From NCBI GenBank assembly GCA_029260765.1, contig JAJDCP010000173.1, positions 1-64,000 on the forward strand: a DNA stretch of 64,000 nt. The letters run 5' to 3'. Below the pieces are notes generated by a model that saw nothing but the letters and a program-made list of their open reading frames with translations, made no database searches and was not told where the DNA came from. This document shows positions 44,415 to 53,443 of this stretch, piece after piece (the first letter of the stretch is position 1; each line of letters opens with the position of its first letter). The stretch is from Planctomycetota bacterium. Lineage in GTDB: Bacteria; Planctomycetota; J058; JAJDCP01. The position numbers and the translations under genes were made by a program.

Positions 44415-45860
44415 ATGAGTGATTCCCCGCAACCGGCGCCCCACAAACTGCACAAGCCGGCCCACGTGTTGGTGGGCTTTGCCGTGGTCGGCGTGTTGGC
44501 CAGCCTGGCGTTGTGGCAGAAGTGGCTGCAGCCTCGCTATGTGTTCGGGCTGATCCTGGCCGTCACCCTCGGTGTGCTGGCGCTCGAGAAGCTGAACAAG
44601 GTCATCCTGGTGCTGCTGGGAGCGGGTCTCGCGCTGTTTCTGGGGGTGTGGCAGGGACTGATTCCGCTCGGCCATGGCGGGGGGCATAGTCTGCCGCCGT
44701 ATATCGCGATGATCGACTGGGGCACCATAGGCATCATCATCGGCTCGACAGTCTTCGTCGAGCTGGTCTCGCGCAGCGGCCTGTTCACCTGGTTCAGCAT
44801 CAAGATCCTCAAGCTGAGCGGCGGCGATCCGATGCGCCTGCTGGTCTGGTTCTCCCTCCTGACTGTGCTGTTCAGCGCATTCCTGAACAATGTGACCGCG
44901 ATGATCATCGTCGGTTCGTTGACGGTGGTGTCCTGCCGTAAGCTCAAGCTCGACCCGCTGCCTTTCTTGCTCGGCGAGGGCATCTTCACCAATATCGGCG
45001 GCCTGCTGACATTGATCTCCTCGATCCCGAACATCATCGTGGGCACCGAGGCGGGCATCTCCTACGGGCGCTTCTTTGTGGTGGCGGCGCCCTACTGTCT
45101 GGTCACGTTCTTCGCCACCATCTGGCTCTTGCGCAGACTGTTCGGCCTGAAACCGCTCGGCTCCGACGAAGAACGCGCCAAGGCCCGAGAGATGGTGGAG
45201 CGTTTCGACGAGTGGGATACGGTCCGAGACCGCGGCTTCTTCAAGATCTCGGCGTTCGTCCTGGTGGGCATCATCCTGATGTTCGCTCTGCACGCCCAGA
45301 TCCCCGTGCTGCATGAGTTGGGGCTCGAGGTGGTGGCCTTCATCGGCGCGACCTTGATGCTGGTGCTCTATCCGACCGACGTCGAGGAGGTGCTCGACCG
45401 GGTGGAGTGGAGCCTGGTCTTCTTCTTCGTCGGCCTGTTCGCCCTGATCGGAGTGATGGAGCATGCGGGCGTACTCGAGATGCTCGCGGAATGGCTGAAG
45501 GGGCCGCTGGGAAGCGGTGAGTACGGCGGCCCGCTGACGATGCTGTGGGCGTCGGCTTTGTTCAGCGGGTTGACCGACAACATCCCGCTATCCGCGGTGC
45601 TCGCCAAGGTGTTGTCGGGCTACAGCTTCGACTACCAGATGCTGCTGTGGTGGGCGCTGATCTTCGGCGCCGGGCTGGGCGGCAACGTGACCCCGATCGG
45701 CAGCGCCTCGACAGTCGTGGCCCTGACGATTCTGCGCAAGGAAGGCAAAGTGGTGACCTTCCTGGGCTACGTCAAGATCGGCGGGCTGGTGGTGTTGGTG
45801 CAGCTGCTACTGGCGACGGCCTACTTGTTCTTGGCGTACACGATCGGCTTTATCGGCTGA
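44415..45860 (+). CDS. ArsB/NhaD-type ion transporter
   Basis: 481 residues, about 11-12 hydrophobic segments. The internally repeated substrate-site motifs of this family are clear: FLNNVTAMII with LLTLISSIPNIIVG in the first half, and GLTDNIPLSAVLA with GGNVTPIGSASTVVALTI in the second. ArsB exports arsenite and NhaD exchanges Na+/H+; the residues do not decide between them. No arsR/arsC gene is nearby, so a sodium/proton or organic-anion role is at least as likely. It is co-transcribed with the Usp gene; its end overlaps the convergent DUF3754 gene by 11 nt. Confidence 0.87.
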   Translation: MSDSPQPAPHKLHKPAHVLVGFAVVGVLASLALWQKWLQPRYVFGLILAVTLGVLALEKLNKVILVLLGAGLALFLGVWQGLIPLGHGGGHSLPPYIAMIDWGTIGIIIGSTVFVELVSRSGLFTWFSIKILKLSGGDPMRLLVWFSLLTVLFSAFLNNVTAMIIVGSLTVVSCRKLKLDPLPFLLGEGIFTNIGGLLTLISSIPNIIVGTEAGISYGRFFVVAAPYCLVTFFATIWLLRRLFGLKPLGSDEERAKAREMVERFDEWDTVRDRGFFKISAFVLVGIILMFALHAQIPVLHELGLEVVAFIGATLMLVLYPTDVEEVLDRVEWSLVFFFVGLFALIGVMEHAGVLEMLAEWLKGPLGSGEYGGPLTMLWASALFSGLTDNIPLSAVLAKVLSGYSFDYQMLLWWALIFGAGLGGNVTPIGSASTVVALTILRKEGKVVTFLGYVKIGGLVVLVQLLLATAYLFLAYTIGFIG

Positions 45861-47058
45861 GATGGGGCGAAAAGTAGTTGTCCCAGCGGGTGTCGAGCCG
45901 CACCAGGGCTTCCTGGAGCGATAGCGAGCGAAAACCCTCCGGACCGCTCTCGATCAACTCGAGCTCTTGCAGGCCTCGCAGGGCATCGTCGCACTCGAAG
46001 TCGAGCTCGAGCTCGAGGGTCTGCCGCAGCCAGGCTTCCACCGCCGCATCCAGGCCCTTTTCATCGAGCGGCTGTGGGCTGAGGAGCAAGAAACTGTAGG
46101 CCAACACGGCCTCTTTGCTCTCTTCTTCTTCGGCATTGTCGATCAGGCTGGCGAAGACTCCCTCGTTGCTGACCAGATTCTTGAAATACAGGCTGTTGGT
46201 AATCTCGGACAGGAACGTCTGGACCGTGGTCTTGTAGCCGCTCCATGCCTTGAACACATAGCCTCCCAGCCCTCCGAGAATGGCGACCAGGGGCAGCGAC
46301 AACCCGTCAGAGAACGGATTGCCGCCGGTGCCGAGCACGAAGGGTGCCAGAATCAACTTGTGTGCGGTGATGCCGAGGCCCGCGATGAGGGGCAGGCCGA
46401 TCTTCAGCTTGTGGATCAGCTTCATGCGCGGTCGGCTGTTGGGAAACAGGGTCTCGAGGTCGGCCCGGGGGACGCCGCGCAGGTATTTGAGATAGAGTTT
46501 GCCCGGCACGCCAGGCAGCTTCTTGGGATTGCGGCCAGCGAAGTACTCCTTTGGTTTGAGCTTGAAGGCCACCACCACCCAGTCGAGCACCTCGAAGTCG
46601 CAGCGGCGCTTCATGAACGGCAGGGGCCCGGGGCGCAGGTAGCTGCCCTGGGAGGTGCCATGGAAGTAGATGCGGAAATCTTCAAAGTCGTCGAAATTCA
46701 CATCGAGACTGATCGGGAACATGCCTTCGCGCGCAAAGGACTCCGCCAGACTCTCGGGCGAGACGCGCGCAAAGTTGGCATCGGTCAACAATAGCTCGAG
46801 TTGTTCCCACATGCGCTCAGTGTCGCCCGGTGTGGCTGTCGCAGGCAACGTGCTGTCGGGGTTGAACGGTCTGTACAGGCGCTTGAGCTCTTCGAGACGG
46901 GCGTGCATCTCGTAGTGGTAGATGCTCTGCAGCTGCTTGCAGAAGGCCTGCAACCAAGGCCGTTGCGCCTCGGGCAGGCGAGGATCTTCGAGCAACAGCG
47001 CGAACAGGTCCGCACGGCTGCGTGGAATGAAGTGGTTGCCTGCATCGACCTCGGCCAT
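45850..47058 (-). CDS. DUF3754 (TMEM143-like) membrane protein
   Basis: 402 residues from the ATG with AGGAGA 6 nt upstream. An N-terminal soluble domain contains FHGTSQGSYLRPG and DWVVVAFKLKPKEYFAGRNP; two hydrophobic segments follow (about residues 220-240 and 250-270, GLPLIAGLGITAHKLILAPFVLG and LPLVAILGGLGGYVFKAW). After these comes the segment TNSLYFKNLVSNEGVFASLIDNAEEEESKEAVLAY. This matches the DUF3754/TMEM143 family known from cyanobacteria, planctomycetes and mitochondria, whose function is unknown. Confidence 0.82.
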   Translation of the reverse strand: MAEVDAGNHFIPRSRADLFALLLEDPRLPEAQRPWLQAFCKQLQSIYHYEMHARLEELKRLYRPFNPDSTLPATATPGDTERMWEQLELLLTDANFARVSPESLAESFAREGMFPISLDVNFDDFEDFRIYFHGTSQGSYLRPGPLPFMKRRCDFEVLDWVVVAFKLKPKEYFAGRNPKKLPGVPGKLYLKYLRGVPRADLETLFPNSRPRMKLIHKLKIGLPLIAGLGITAHKLILAPFVLGTGGNPFSDGLSLPLVAILGGLGGYVFKAWSGYKTTVQTFLSEITNSLYFKNLVSNEGVFASLIDNAEEEESKEAVLAYSFLLLSPQPLDEKGLDAAVEAWLRQTLELELDFECDDALRGLQELELIESGPEGFRSLSLQEALVRLDTRWDNYFSPHLSR

Positions 47059-47087
47059 CGTCACTCTCCTCGCCGGTTTGTGGCCCC

Positions 47088-47096
47088 CTTATAGCA
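47088..47096 (-). promoter_or_regulatory. Extended -10 (TGCTATAAG) for the DUF3754 gene
   Basis: On the minus strand TGC-TATAAG lies 29 nt upstream of the start codon; the best of the extended -10 elements in the window. Confidence 0.45.
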
Positions 47097-47171
47097 CGAA
47101 GCTCCGACGGCTTGCGGGCTGCGCCCCGCTCGAGGCCCGTCTGGAGCTGTTGCGCAGGTGCCTTCCGCGAC

Positions 47172-50100
47172 TCAATACCCCAGCGCTGGCCCCAGCCTGC
47201 GCTCGACCACGGCGAAGTCTTCACCCAGGCGTTGCGCGTAATCTTCCACCTGGTCCCGCGTGACCTTACCGACCGCGAAGTAGCGCGCTTGTGGATGGGC
47301 GAGATACCAGCCGCTGACGGAGGCCGCGGGCAGCATCGCCCAGCTCTCGGTGAGCCGTATCGGAGTGTGCTCTTCGACCTGCAGCAACTCGAACAGCAGC
47401 CGCTTGCGGCTGTGGTCCGGACAGGCCGGATACCCCGGCGCCGGCCGAATGCCGCGGTATTTCTCAGCGATCAGCTGCTCTTTGCTCAACGCCTCTGTCG
47501 TCCCGTAGCCCCAGTCGGCCCGAGCACGTTCGTGCAACAGCTCCGCAAACGCCTCCGCCAGCCTGTCGGCGAGGGCTTTGGCCATGATCTTCTGGTAGTC
47601 GTCATCACCCAATGCGACCAAGAGCTGCTCGATCCCGACGCCTGTGGTGACGGCAAAGGCTCCGACATAATCGGCGTGGCCGCGAGGCGCGACGAAGTCC
47701 GCCAGCGCACGCCTGGGTTGACCGCTCTCGCGTTGTTGCCGCAGTGTGTGCAGCAGCGCCCGCCGCTCGCTGCGTTCTGCGTCGCTGAACAGCTCGATAT
47801 CGTCGCTGCCATGACGGTTGGCCGGGAAGAAGCCATAGACACCGCTCGCGCGCAGGCTGCCGTCGCTGACGATGCGTTCGAGCAGCCGGCGGGCGTCTTC
47901 GAACAGCTCGCGGGCTTGCGGGCCCACGACCGGGTCGTCGAGCAGCTTGGGGAAGCCACCCCGCAGCTGCCAGGTCTGGAAAAAGGGCGTCCAGTCGATG
48001 TAGGGAATCAGCGCACTGAGCTCTACGTCGTCCACACTGCGCACGCCGAGGAAACTCGGCTCGGGCAGATCTTGCCAGTCCAGGACAGGTGCCTTGGCGC
48101 GGGCCTCTGCCAGTCCGAAAAGCTTCGTGCGCTTGGTGCGGCCTTCGTGCAGCGCGCGGTCTTTGGCCTGAAGCTCGCGGTTGCTGAGCGCGAATTCTTC
48201 GGCTCTTCCTTCCAGCAGCGCGTTGGCGACACCCACGACTCGCGAGGCGTCGGGGACGTACACGGTGGTGCCCGAGTAGCGGGGCGCGATCTTGACCGAG
48301 CAGTGCAGGCGGCTGGTGGTCGCCCCGCCGATCAGCAGGGGCAGCCGCAGCTTGCGCCGCTCCATCTCCTCGGCCACATGCACCATCTCGTCGAGGGACG
48401 GGGTGATCAACCCACTCAGCCCGACAGCTGCGACGCCTTCGCGCACAGCGGTGTCGAGAATCTTGGCGGCGGGCACCATCACCCCGAGGTCCATCACCTG
48501 ATAGTTGTTGCACGCCAGCACCACACCGACGATGTTCTTGCCGATGTCGTGCACATCCCCTTTGACCGTAGCCAGCAAGATCGTCGGCCGCGCTTCGGTG
48601 TTTCCGGCGGCCAGCTTCTCGGCTTCCATAAACGGCTGCAGGTGGGCGACCGCCTTCTTCATCACCCGTGCGCTCTTGACCACCTGAGGCAGGAACATCT
48701 TGCCTTTGCCGAACAGATCGCCGACCACCTTCATGCCGTCCATCAACGGCCCTTCGATGACATCCAGCGGCCGCGCCATGCCCTGGCGGGCTTCTTCGGT
48801 GTCGAGCTCGACGAACTCGACGATGCCCCGCACCAGCGCGTGCTCAAGGCGCTTGGCGACGGGCAGCGCACGCCAGGCGGTGTCTTTCTCGCGCTTCTTC
48901 GAGGTCTTGTCGACGTTCGAGGCCCTCTCGATCATGCGTTCGGTGGCATCGGGCCGTCGGTCGAGGATCACGTCCTCGATAGGTTCGAGCAGGTCTGCCG
49001 GAATCTCCTCGTAGACGGGGATCTTGCCCGCGTTGACGATCCCCATGTCGAGGCCCGCGCTGATGGCGTGGTACATGAACGCCGTGTGCATCGCCTCACG
49101 CACGTTGTTGTTGCCGCGGAACGAGAACGACAGGTTGCTGATGCCCCCGCTGATGCGCGCATGGGGCAGGTTGGCTTTGATCAGGCGCACGGCTTCGAGG
49201 AATGCCAGCCCATAGCCGTTGTGCTCTTCGATGCCTGTCGCCACCGTCAATATGTTGGGATCGAAGATGATGTCGTGGGGATCGAAGCCCACCTCCTCGG
49301 TCAGTAGACGGTAGGCGCGGCTGCAGATCTCGAGCTTGCGTGTGGCGGTGACTGCTTGCCCCTGCTCATCGAATGCCATCACCACGACTGCGGCGCCGAG
49401 CCTTCGGCAGATACGAGCCTGGCGCAGGAACTCCTCCGGCCCCTCCTTCAGACTGATCGAGTTGACGACTCCTTTGCCCTGCAGGCACTTCAGGCCGGCC
49501 TCCAGCACGTTCCAGCGCGAGCTGTCCACCATGATCGGCAACCGCGAGACATCGGGCTCGCTGGCGATCAGGTTGAGGAAGTGGACCTTCGCCTCTGCGG
49601 AGTCGAGCATGCCCTCGTCCATGTTGACGTCGAGGATGTTTGCGCCACCTTCTACCTGGTCGCGCGCGACCTCGAGGGCCTTCTCGTAGTTGCCTTTGAG
49701 GATCATCTTCTTGAAGCGCAGCGAGCCCGTGATATTGGTGCGCTCGCCGACGATGGTGAAGTTGGTGTCGGGCCCGATCACATAGGGCTCAAGCCCGCTC
49801 AGGCGGGTGGCCCCGGTCCGTTGCGGCACAGTCCGCACTGGCTTGCCGGCGAGGCGCCCGGCGATGGCGCGGATGTGTTCGGCGCGTGTACCACAGCAAC
49901 CGCCGGCTATGTTGAGCCAGCCGGCGTCGGCGAACTCTTCGATCAGGGCCGCCATCTCGTCGGGCGTCTGGTCATATTCCCCGAAAGCGTTGGGCAGGCC
50001 TGCGTTGGGGTAGCATAGCAGCGGAAGATCGGCGATGCGTGACAGCTCTTCGACGTGCGGACGCATCGTCTCCGCGCCCAGTGCACAGTTGATGCCGACG

Positions 50101-50813
50101 GCGAACAAGGGCGCGTGGGCGATCGAGATCCAGAAGGCTTCGAGGGTCTGGCCGGACAGCGTGCGGCAGCTCTGATCGGTGATGGTGACCGAAGCGATCA
50201 AGGGGAGCCGGCGTCCGAGCTGATCGAAGACCTCTTCGGCTGCGTACAGGCCTGCCTTCAGGTTCAAGGTGTCGAAGCTGGTCTCGAGCAGCAGCAGGTC
50301 GGCGCCGCCTTCGATCAGGCCGCGGATCTGGGTCCCGTACGCTGCCGCAAGCTGGTCGAAGGTGACCGCGCGGTAGCCGGGCCGGTTGACGTCTGGGGAG
50401 AGCGAGGCCGTGCGGTTGGTCGGACCGACAGATCCTGCCACGAACACGGTCTTGCCGGCGGCGTCGGCCGCTTCGCGCGCGATCCGTGCTCCGGCGACAT
50501 TCAGCTCGAAACTCAGCGCTTCCAGCTGATAGTCCGCCTGCGAGATCGCGTTGGCAGAGAAGGTGTTGGTCTCGATGATGTCTGCGCCGGCCGCGATGTA
50601 GTCGGCGTGGATGGTGCGGATCACCTCGGGCTGTGTCAGGCAGAGCACGTCGCTGTTGCCCTTCAGGTCGAGGGGGTGCTCGGCGAATCGTGCGCCACGG
50701 AAGTCGGGCTCAGTCAGCTTGTAGGCCTGGATCGCGGTACCCATCGCCCCATCGAGAATGGCGATGCGTTCCTGCAGAAGCTTGTGGAGCTTTGTCTTGG
50801 TATCAACAGACAT
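47172..50813 (-). CDS. metH: Cobalamin-dependent methionine synthase
   Basis: 1213 residues; GGGAGG 7 nt upstream selects the ATG at 50813. All four modules are present. The homocysteine domain (about 1-330) has GAMGTAIQ, the zinc cysteine INCALG and GGCCGT. The methyltetrahydrofolate domain (about 350-620) has GERTNITGS and LDVNMDEGMLD. The B12 module (about 640-900) has the base-off DVHDIGKNIV histidine (DxHxxG). The AdoMet reactivation domain extends to the end, with RPAPGYPACPDHS. It makes methionine from homocysteine using methyl-THF. No B12 or SAM riboswitch was recognised in its 107-nt leader. The length is normal and there is no frameshift. Confidence 0.97.
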   Translation of the reverse strand: MSVDTKTKLHKLLQERIAILDGAMGTAIQAYKLTEPDFRGARFAEHPLDLKGNSDVLCLTQPEVIRTIHADYIAAGADIIETNTFSANAISQADYQLEALSFELNVAGARIAREAADAAGKTVFVAGSVGPTNRTASLSPDVNRPGYRAVTFDQLAAAYGTQIRGLIEGGADLLLLETSFDTLNLKAGLYAAEEVFDQLGRRLPLIASVTITDQSCRTLSGQTLEAFWISIAHAPLFAVGINCALGAETMRPHVEELSRIADLPLLCYPNAGLPNAFGEYDQTPDEMAALIEEFADAGWLNIAGGCCGTRAEHIRAIAGRLAGKPVRTVPQRTGATRLSGLEPYVIGPDTNFTIVGERTNITGSLRFKKMILKGNYEKALEVARDQVEGGANILDVNMDEGMLDSAEAKVHFLNLIASEPDVSRLPIMVDSSRWNVLEAGLKCLQGKGVVNSISLKEGPEEFLRQARICRRLGAAVVVMAFDEQGQAVTATRKLEICSRAYRLLTEEVGFDPHDIIFDPNILTVATGIEEHNGYGLAFLEAVRLIKANLPHARISGGISNLSFSFRGNNNVREAMHTAFMYHAISAGLDMGIVNAGKIPVYEEIPADLLEPIEDVILDRRPDATERMIERASNVDKTSKKREKDTAWRALPVAKRLEHALVRGIVEFVELDTEEARQGMARPLDVIEGPLMDGMKVVGDLFGKGKMFLPQVVKSARVMKKAVAHLQPFMEAEKLAAGNTEARPTILLATVKGDVHDIGKNIVGVVLACNNYQVMDLGVMVPAAKILDTAVREGVAAVGLSGLITPSLDEMVHVAEEMERRKLRLPLLIGGATTSRLHCSVKIAPRYSGTTVYVPDASRVVGVANALLEGRAEEFALSNRELQAKDRALHEGRTKRTKLFGLAEARAKAPVLDWQDLPEPSFLGVRSVDDVELSALIPYIDWTPFFQTWQLRGGFPKLLDDPVVGPQARELFEDARRLLERIVSDGSLRASGVYGFFPANRHGSDDIELFSDAERSERRALLHTLRQQRESGQPRRALADFVAPRGHADYVGAFAVTTGVGIEQLLVALGDDDYQKIMAKALADRLAEAFAELLHERARADWGYGTTEALSKEQLIAEKYRGIRPAPGYPACPDHSRKRLLFELLQVEEHTPIRLTESWAMLPAASVSGWYLAHPQARYFAVGKVTRDQVEDYAQRLGEDFAVVERRLGPALGY

Positions 50814-50925
50814 CGAGCATCCTCCCTGCACAGTGGGAATCCATGGGAAAAGGAGAGCGCGACGCTGGAGGAGGGGGATATTTCTCGGTGAAGAGGCTTT
50901 TCCTCAGGCAAGGGCGCGTGCGCCT

Positions 50926-50953
50926 ATCATAAGGACGCGCCGGGTTGGATCAA
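50926..50953 (-). promoter_or_regulatory. Sigma-70-type promoter for metH
   Basis: On the minus strand: TTGATC, a 16-nt spacer, TATGAT. It gives an about 107-nt leader containing a small GAGG/CCTC hairpin but no known riboswitch motif. Confidence 0.5.
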
Positions 50954-50967
50954 GGGCTGGAACGGTT

Positions 50968-53364
50968 TCAGGCGACCGGTCCTTTCGCCGTATCTTTCAA
51001 CTTCGTCATCATGGTCTGCACTTTCTTACCGAGCGCCTGGGCGCGGTCGGTGCGCCTCTGCATCAGGCTGAGGCCTACCGCGCCAGCGATCGCGAGCAAG
51101 AGGCCGCCCAGCAGCATGTCCCAGTTGGCGAACAGAAAAGCCGTCAGCGGGAAGCCGCTGGCTCCTTCGTTCCAGGCGGCCAGTGAGTGCTCGTAGGCGG
51201 GCCCCCACTCACCAGTCGCTTCAAACTGGCTGGCCCGTACCCCGTGCACTTTCGCCCGCATGCTGCGTGCCTGTGCGCCCAGGGTCGGGTCGTAAGCCAG
51301 TGCGGTGGCGATCCGCAGCTCGACATCTTCGGGCCGACGCGCGGACGCCTCCACCACCAGCTCGGGGTTGACGGCCGAGTGGTGGATCCAGCCCTCGAAG
51401 CCGCCGTTGCCGCGCACAGCGATCCACTCTTTGTTTCCGCCTTCCTGGCTGGCGGGGACCACGGTGTCTCCGAGCTTGAGGTACTGCACGATCTGTGAGA
51501 AAGGGCTGGGTTCCTTGCGGATGCAGCTGCCTCCCAACATCTCCCCAGCGACTTCCAGGCTCCGTATTCCGAGCACAGAGCTGATGCTCTTCTCGGACGC
51601 GTCGAGTACAAAGGCGCGCTCAAGCAGTTGGATCTCTGCGAAGCGGTCGCGCTCGGCCACCTGTGACGCCAGTCTCTCAGCCTTGCGGGACAGGCTGTTC
51701 CTGACCACTGCCTGCTTTTCGAGTTGGCGCCCGAGGGTATAGAAGTCGATCATCACCTCTTTCCAGCCCGGTTCTTGCGCCAAGCGCGTGGCTGGGAAGA
51801 TGCGTCGCAACCAGTCGGCGTAGAGCTCAAGGCAGGCCTTGACGGGCTCGGGGCTCTGTTCCGCAGCGCTGATCTTGGCTTCGGGAGCGCCCATCTCTCG
51901 CAGGAAGCTCGCGATGCGCACGCAAGCGTCGGGGCCACTGGCCGTCAGCAGCTGCTCGATCCACGGCGTGCGGTCGCCGCCCTTGGCCCATTCGTCGACC
52001 AAGAAGATCAGGTGCTTGGAGAAGTCGGAGAAATAGGACTGGACTGCGTCGCTGACTCTGAAGTCGGGGTTTCCCAGAAAGGGAAATATGTCCGCGTCGA
52101 AGCGGGTCGCATCGAGTTTGCGCAGACACTGGATGGTCTCAGCCAGAAACAGAGCCTCGTCGGGAACGGGCCGCTGTTCGATGGCCTGGCCGGTGGTCTG
52201 GCAGCTGACACTGATCGGCGAGCTGGTCAAAGCGCGGCCGAGGAAGTCGACCACTGTCTCCTCATCACGTTGCTGCAGAACCTGCGCAGCCCGGGCCCGC
52301 AGGCTGGTGCTCTCATTGCACAAGAACAACGCCAGGTGCCCGAGCAGCTGCTCGGAATGGTTGGCCGCGAGTGCTTCGAGCAGCACGCGGGGGGACAGCT
52401 CGGGGCGCTCTTGAATCTGGATCAACGCGACGACCGCTGCTCGGCTGGAGATGTCACGGGTCGGAGGCTCGTCCAGCCAATCGTAGCTGCGCAGCTCGAT
52501 TTGTTGGTGCTCGAGCTCGACCTCAAACAGATAGAGCGAGTCTGCACTGATCAGCGCGGGGACCTCGAACTTCTGGCTCCAGGAGAAGGTCGTGGCCTTA
52601 CTGAAGACCACGCCACCGTCTGGGGATCGTTTGAGCTCAAATCCCTCGGGGATCGTGCCGTTACGCAAATGCTTCTGCTCTTCGGCCACCGGTAGAAGAT
52701 CGGCGTGGCTGACGAGATTCAGTTTTACCAGGCGCCGGGCGACGATCTTCCCGAGTGCGGGCGCCCTGATCGGAATGGTGACCACGCTGAGATTGCGGGC
52801 GAAATCGAGCCGTGCCCCGGGCTCGATTTCGACGGGCGCGACCGTCACTTGGGGATGGGGATTGATTTCGATCGCGGGGCGCTCGCGGGGCGGCACGTGC
52901 TTGAGGTGCTTGTACGGGGGGGAGACGGTGGTTTCCTCAAAGCCGGCTTTGGGGCGGTAGGTGATGCTGCCGTCGGGACGCACCAGCTTGACGATGCCCC
53001 AGTCGTCATTGATTTCGATGTACAGGCCTGTGCGCAGGTCAAGCGGATGGACCGAACCGAAGGGAACGTCTTGCAGCACGACAGTCGTCGTCTCGTCCTC
53101 GGTAGGGAGCGCGGACGTGTTGCTGGGAGGGGATTTGAAGGCTCCTTCGGCGTACTCCTCACGTCCGATCCGGCGCTCAGGTTGGGCGCCTGCACGCACG
53201 GTGATGAAATCTGGCTGGGTATTGGTGATGACGTATTTGATGCCGGCGTTGTCCAGCAGCTGTCCGATTCTCAGCTCTTCGAATGCCAGCTTCGCCCATT
53301 CATCCTGGCCAAGAGCCGGCAACAGGCAGAATGCGGCGATGCAGGCAGCAGCTCCCCAGCGCAT
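50968..53364 (-). CDS. Secreted, membrane-anchored protein with SH3-like domain, function unknown
   Basis: 798 residues; GGAGGGG precedes the ATG, and the longer upstream frame is spurious. There is a signal peptide (residues 1-19, ending ALGQ), an N-terminal beta-rich region with a Pro-rich stretch, and a helical HEAT-like middle part (ASLRARAAQVLQQRD, DAVQSYFSDFSKHLIFLVDEW). A bacterial SH3-like domain follows near 620-670 (IVQYLKLGDTVVPASQ ... WIAVRGNGGFEGWIH), then TPR-like helices and a C-terminal membrane helix (LLGGLLLAIAGAVGLSLM). Most of the protein would face the periplasm. The domain mix resembles BatE/TPR-SH3 proteins of aerotolerance operons, but no Bat partners are near. Confidence 0.65.
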   Translation of the reverse strand: MRWGAAACIAAFCLLPALGQDEWAKLAFEELRIGQLLDNAGIKYVITNTQPDFITVRAGAQPERRIGREEYAEGAFKSPPSNTSALPTEDETTTVVLQDVPFGSVHPLDLRTGLYIEINDDWGIVKLVRPDGSITYRPKAGFEETTVSPPYKHLKHVPPRERPAIEINPHPQVTVAPVEIEPGARLDFARNLSVVTIPIRAPALGKIVARRLVKLNLVSHADLLPVAEEQKHLRNGTIPEGFELKRSPDGGVVFSKATTFSWSQKFEVPALISADSLYLFEVELEHQQIELRSYDWLDEPPTRDISSRAAVVALIQIQERPELSPRVLLEALAANHSEQLLGHLALFLCNESTSLRARAAQVLQQRDEETVVDFLGRALTSSPISVSCQTTGQAIEQRPVPDEALFLAETIQCLRKLDATRFDADIFPFLGNPDFRVSDAVQSYFSDFSKHLIFLVDEWAKGGDRTPWIEQLLTASGPDACVRIASFLREMGAPEAKISAAEQSPEPVKACLELYADWLRRIFPATRLAQEPGWKEVMIDFYTLGRQLEKQAVVRNSLSRKAERLASQVAERDRFAEIQLLERAFVLDASEKSISSVLGIRSLEVAGEMLGGSCIRKEPSPFSQIVQYLKLGDTVVPASQEGGNKEWIAVRGNGGFEGWIHHSAVNPELVVEASARRPEDVELRIATALAYDPTLGAQARSMRAKVHGVRASQFEATGEWGPAYEHSLAAWNEGASGFPLTAFLFANWDMLLGGLLLAIAGAVGLSLMQRRTDRAQALGKKVQTMMTKLKDTAKGPVA

Positions 53365-53410
53365 GGTGGTTCCCCTCCGGACAGACCTTGTTGGAGAATA
53401 GTCGTACAGA

Positions 53411-53430
53411 GGCACGGGTGCAAACGTGCC
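53411..53430 (-). terminator. Stem-loop after the asnS coding region
   Basis: GGCACG / CGTGCC with an 8-nt loop, 14 nt downstream of the asnS stop on the minus strand; it lacks a clear T-run. Confidence 0.35.
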
Positions 53431-53443
53431 CCGCGCCGGCCCC

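Noticed and set aside
43449..45464. 671-codon open frame on the minus strand opposite the Usp and transporter genes
   Set aside because: Composition is Gln/His/Arg-rich with no domain motif, as expected for the antisense frame of a GC-rich gene; the plus-strand genes have clear family motifs.
47112..49307. 731-codon plus-strand open frame inside metH
   Set aside because: Antisense shadow of an unmistakable MetH; no motifs and no ribosome site.
50814..50925. SAM, SAH or cobalamin riboswitch in the metH leader
   Set aside because: About 107 nt without a B12 box, SAM k-turn or SAH motif; only a small GAGG/CCTC hairpin is visible.
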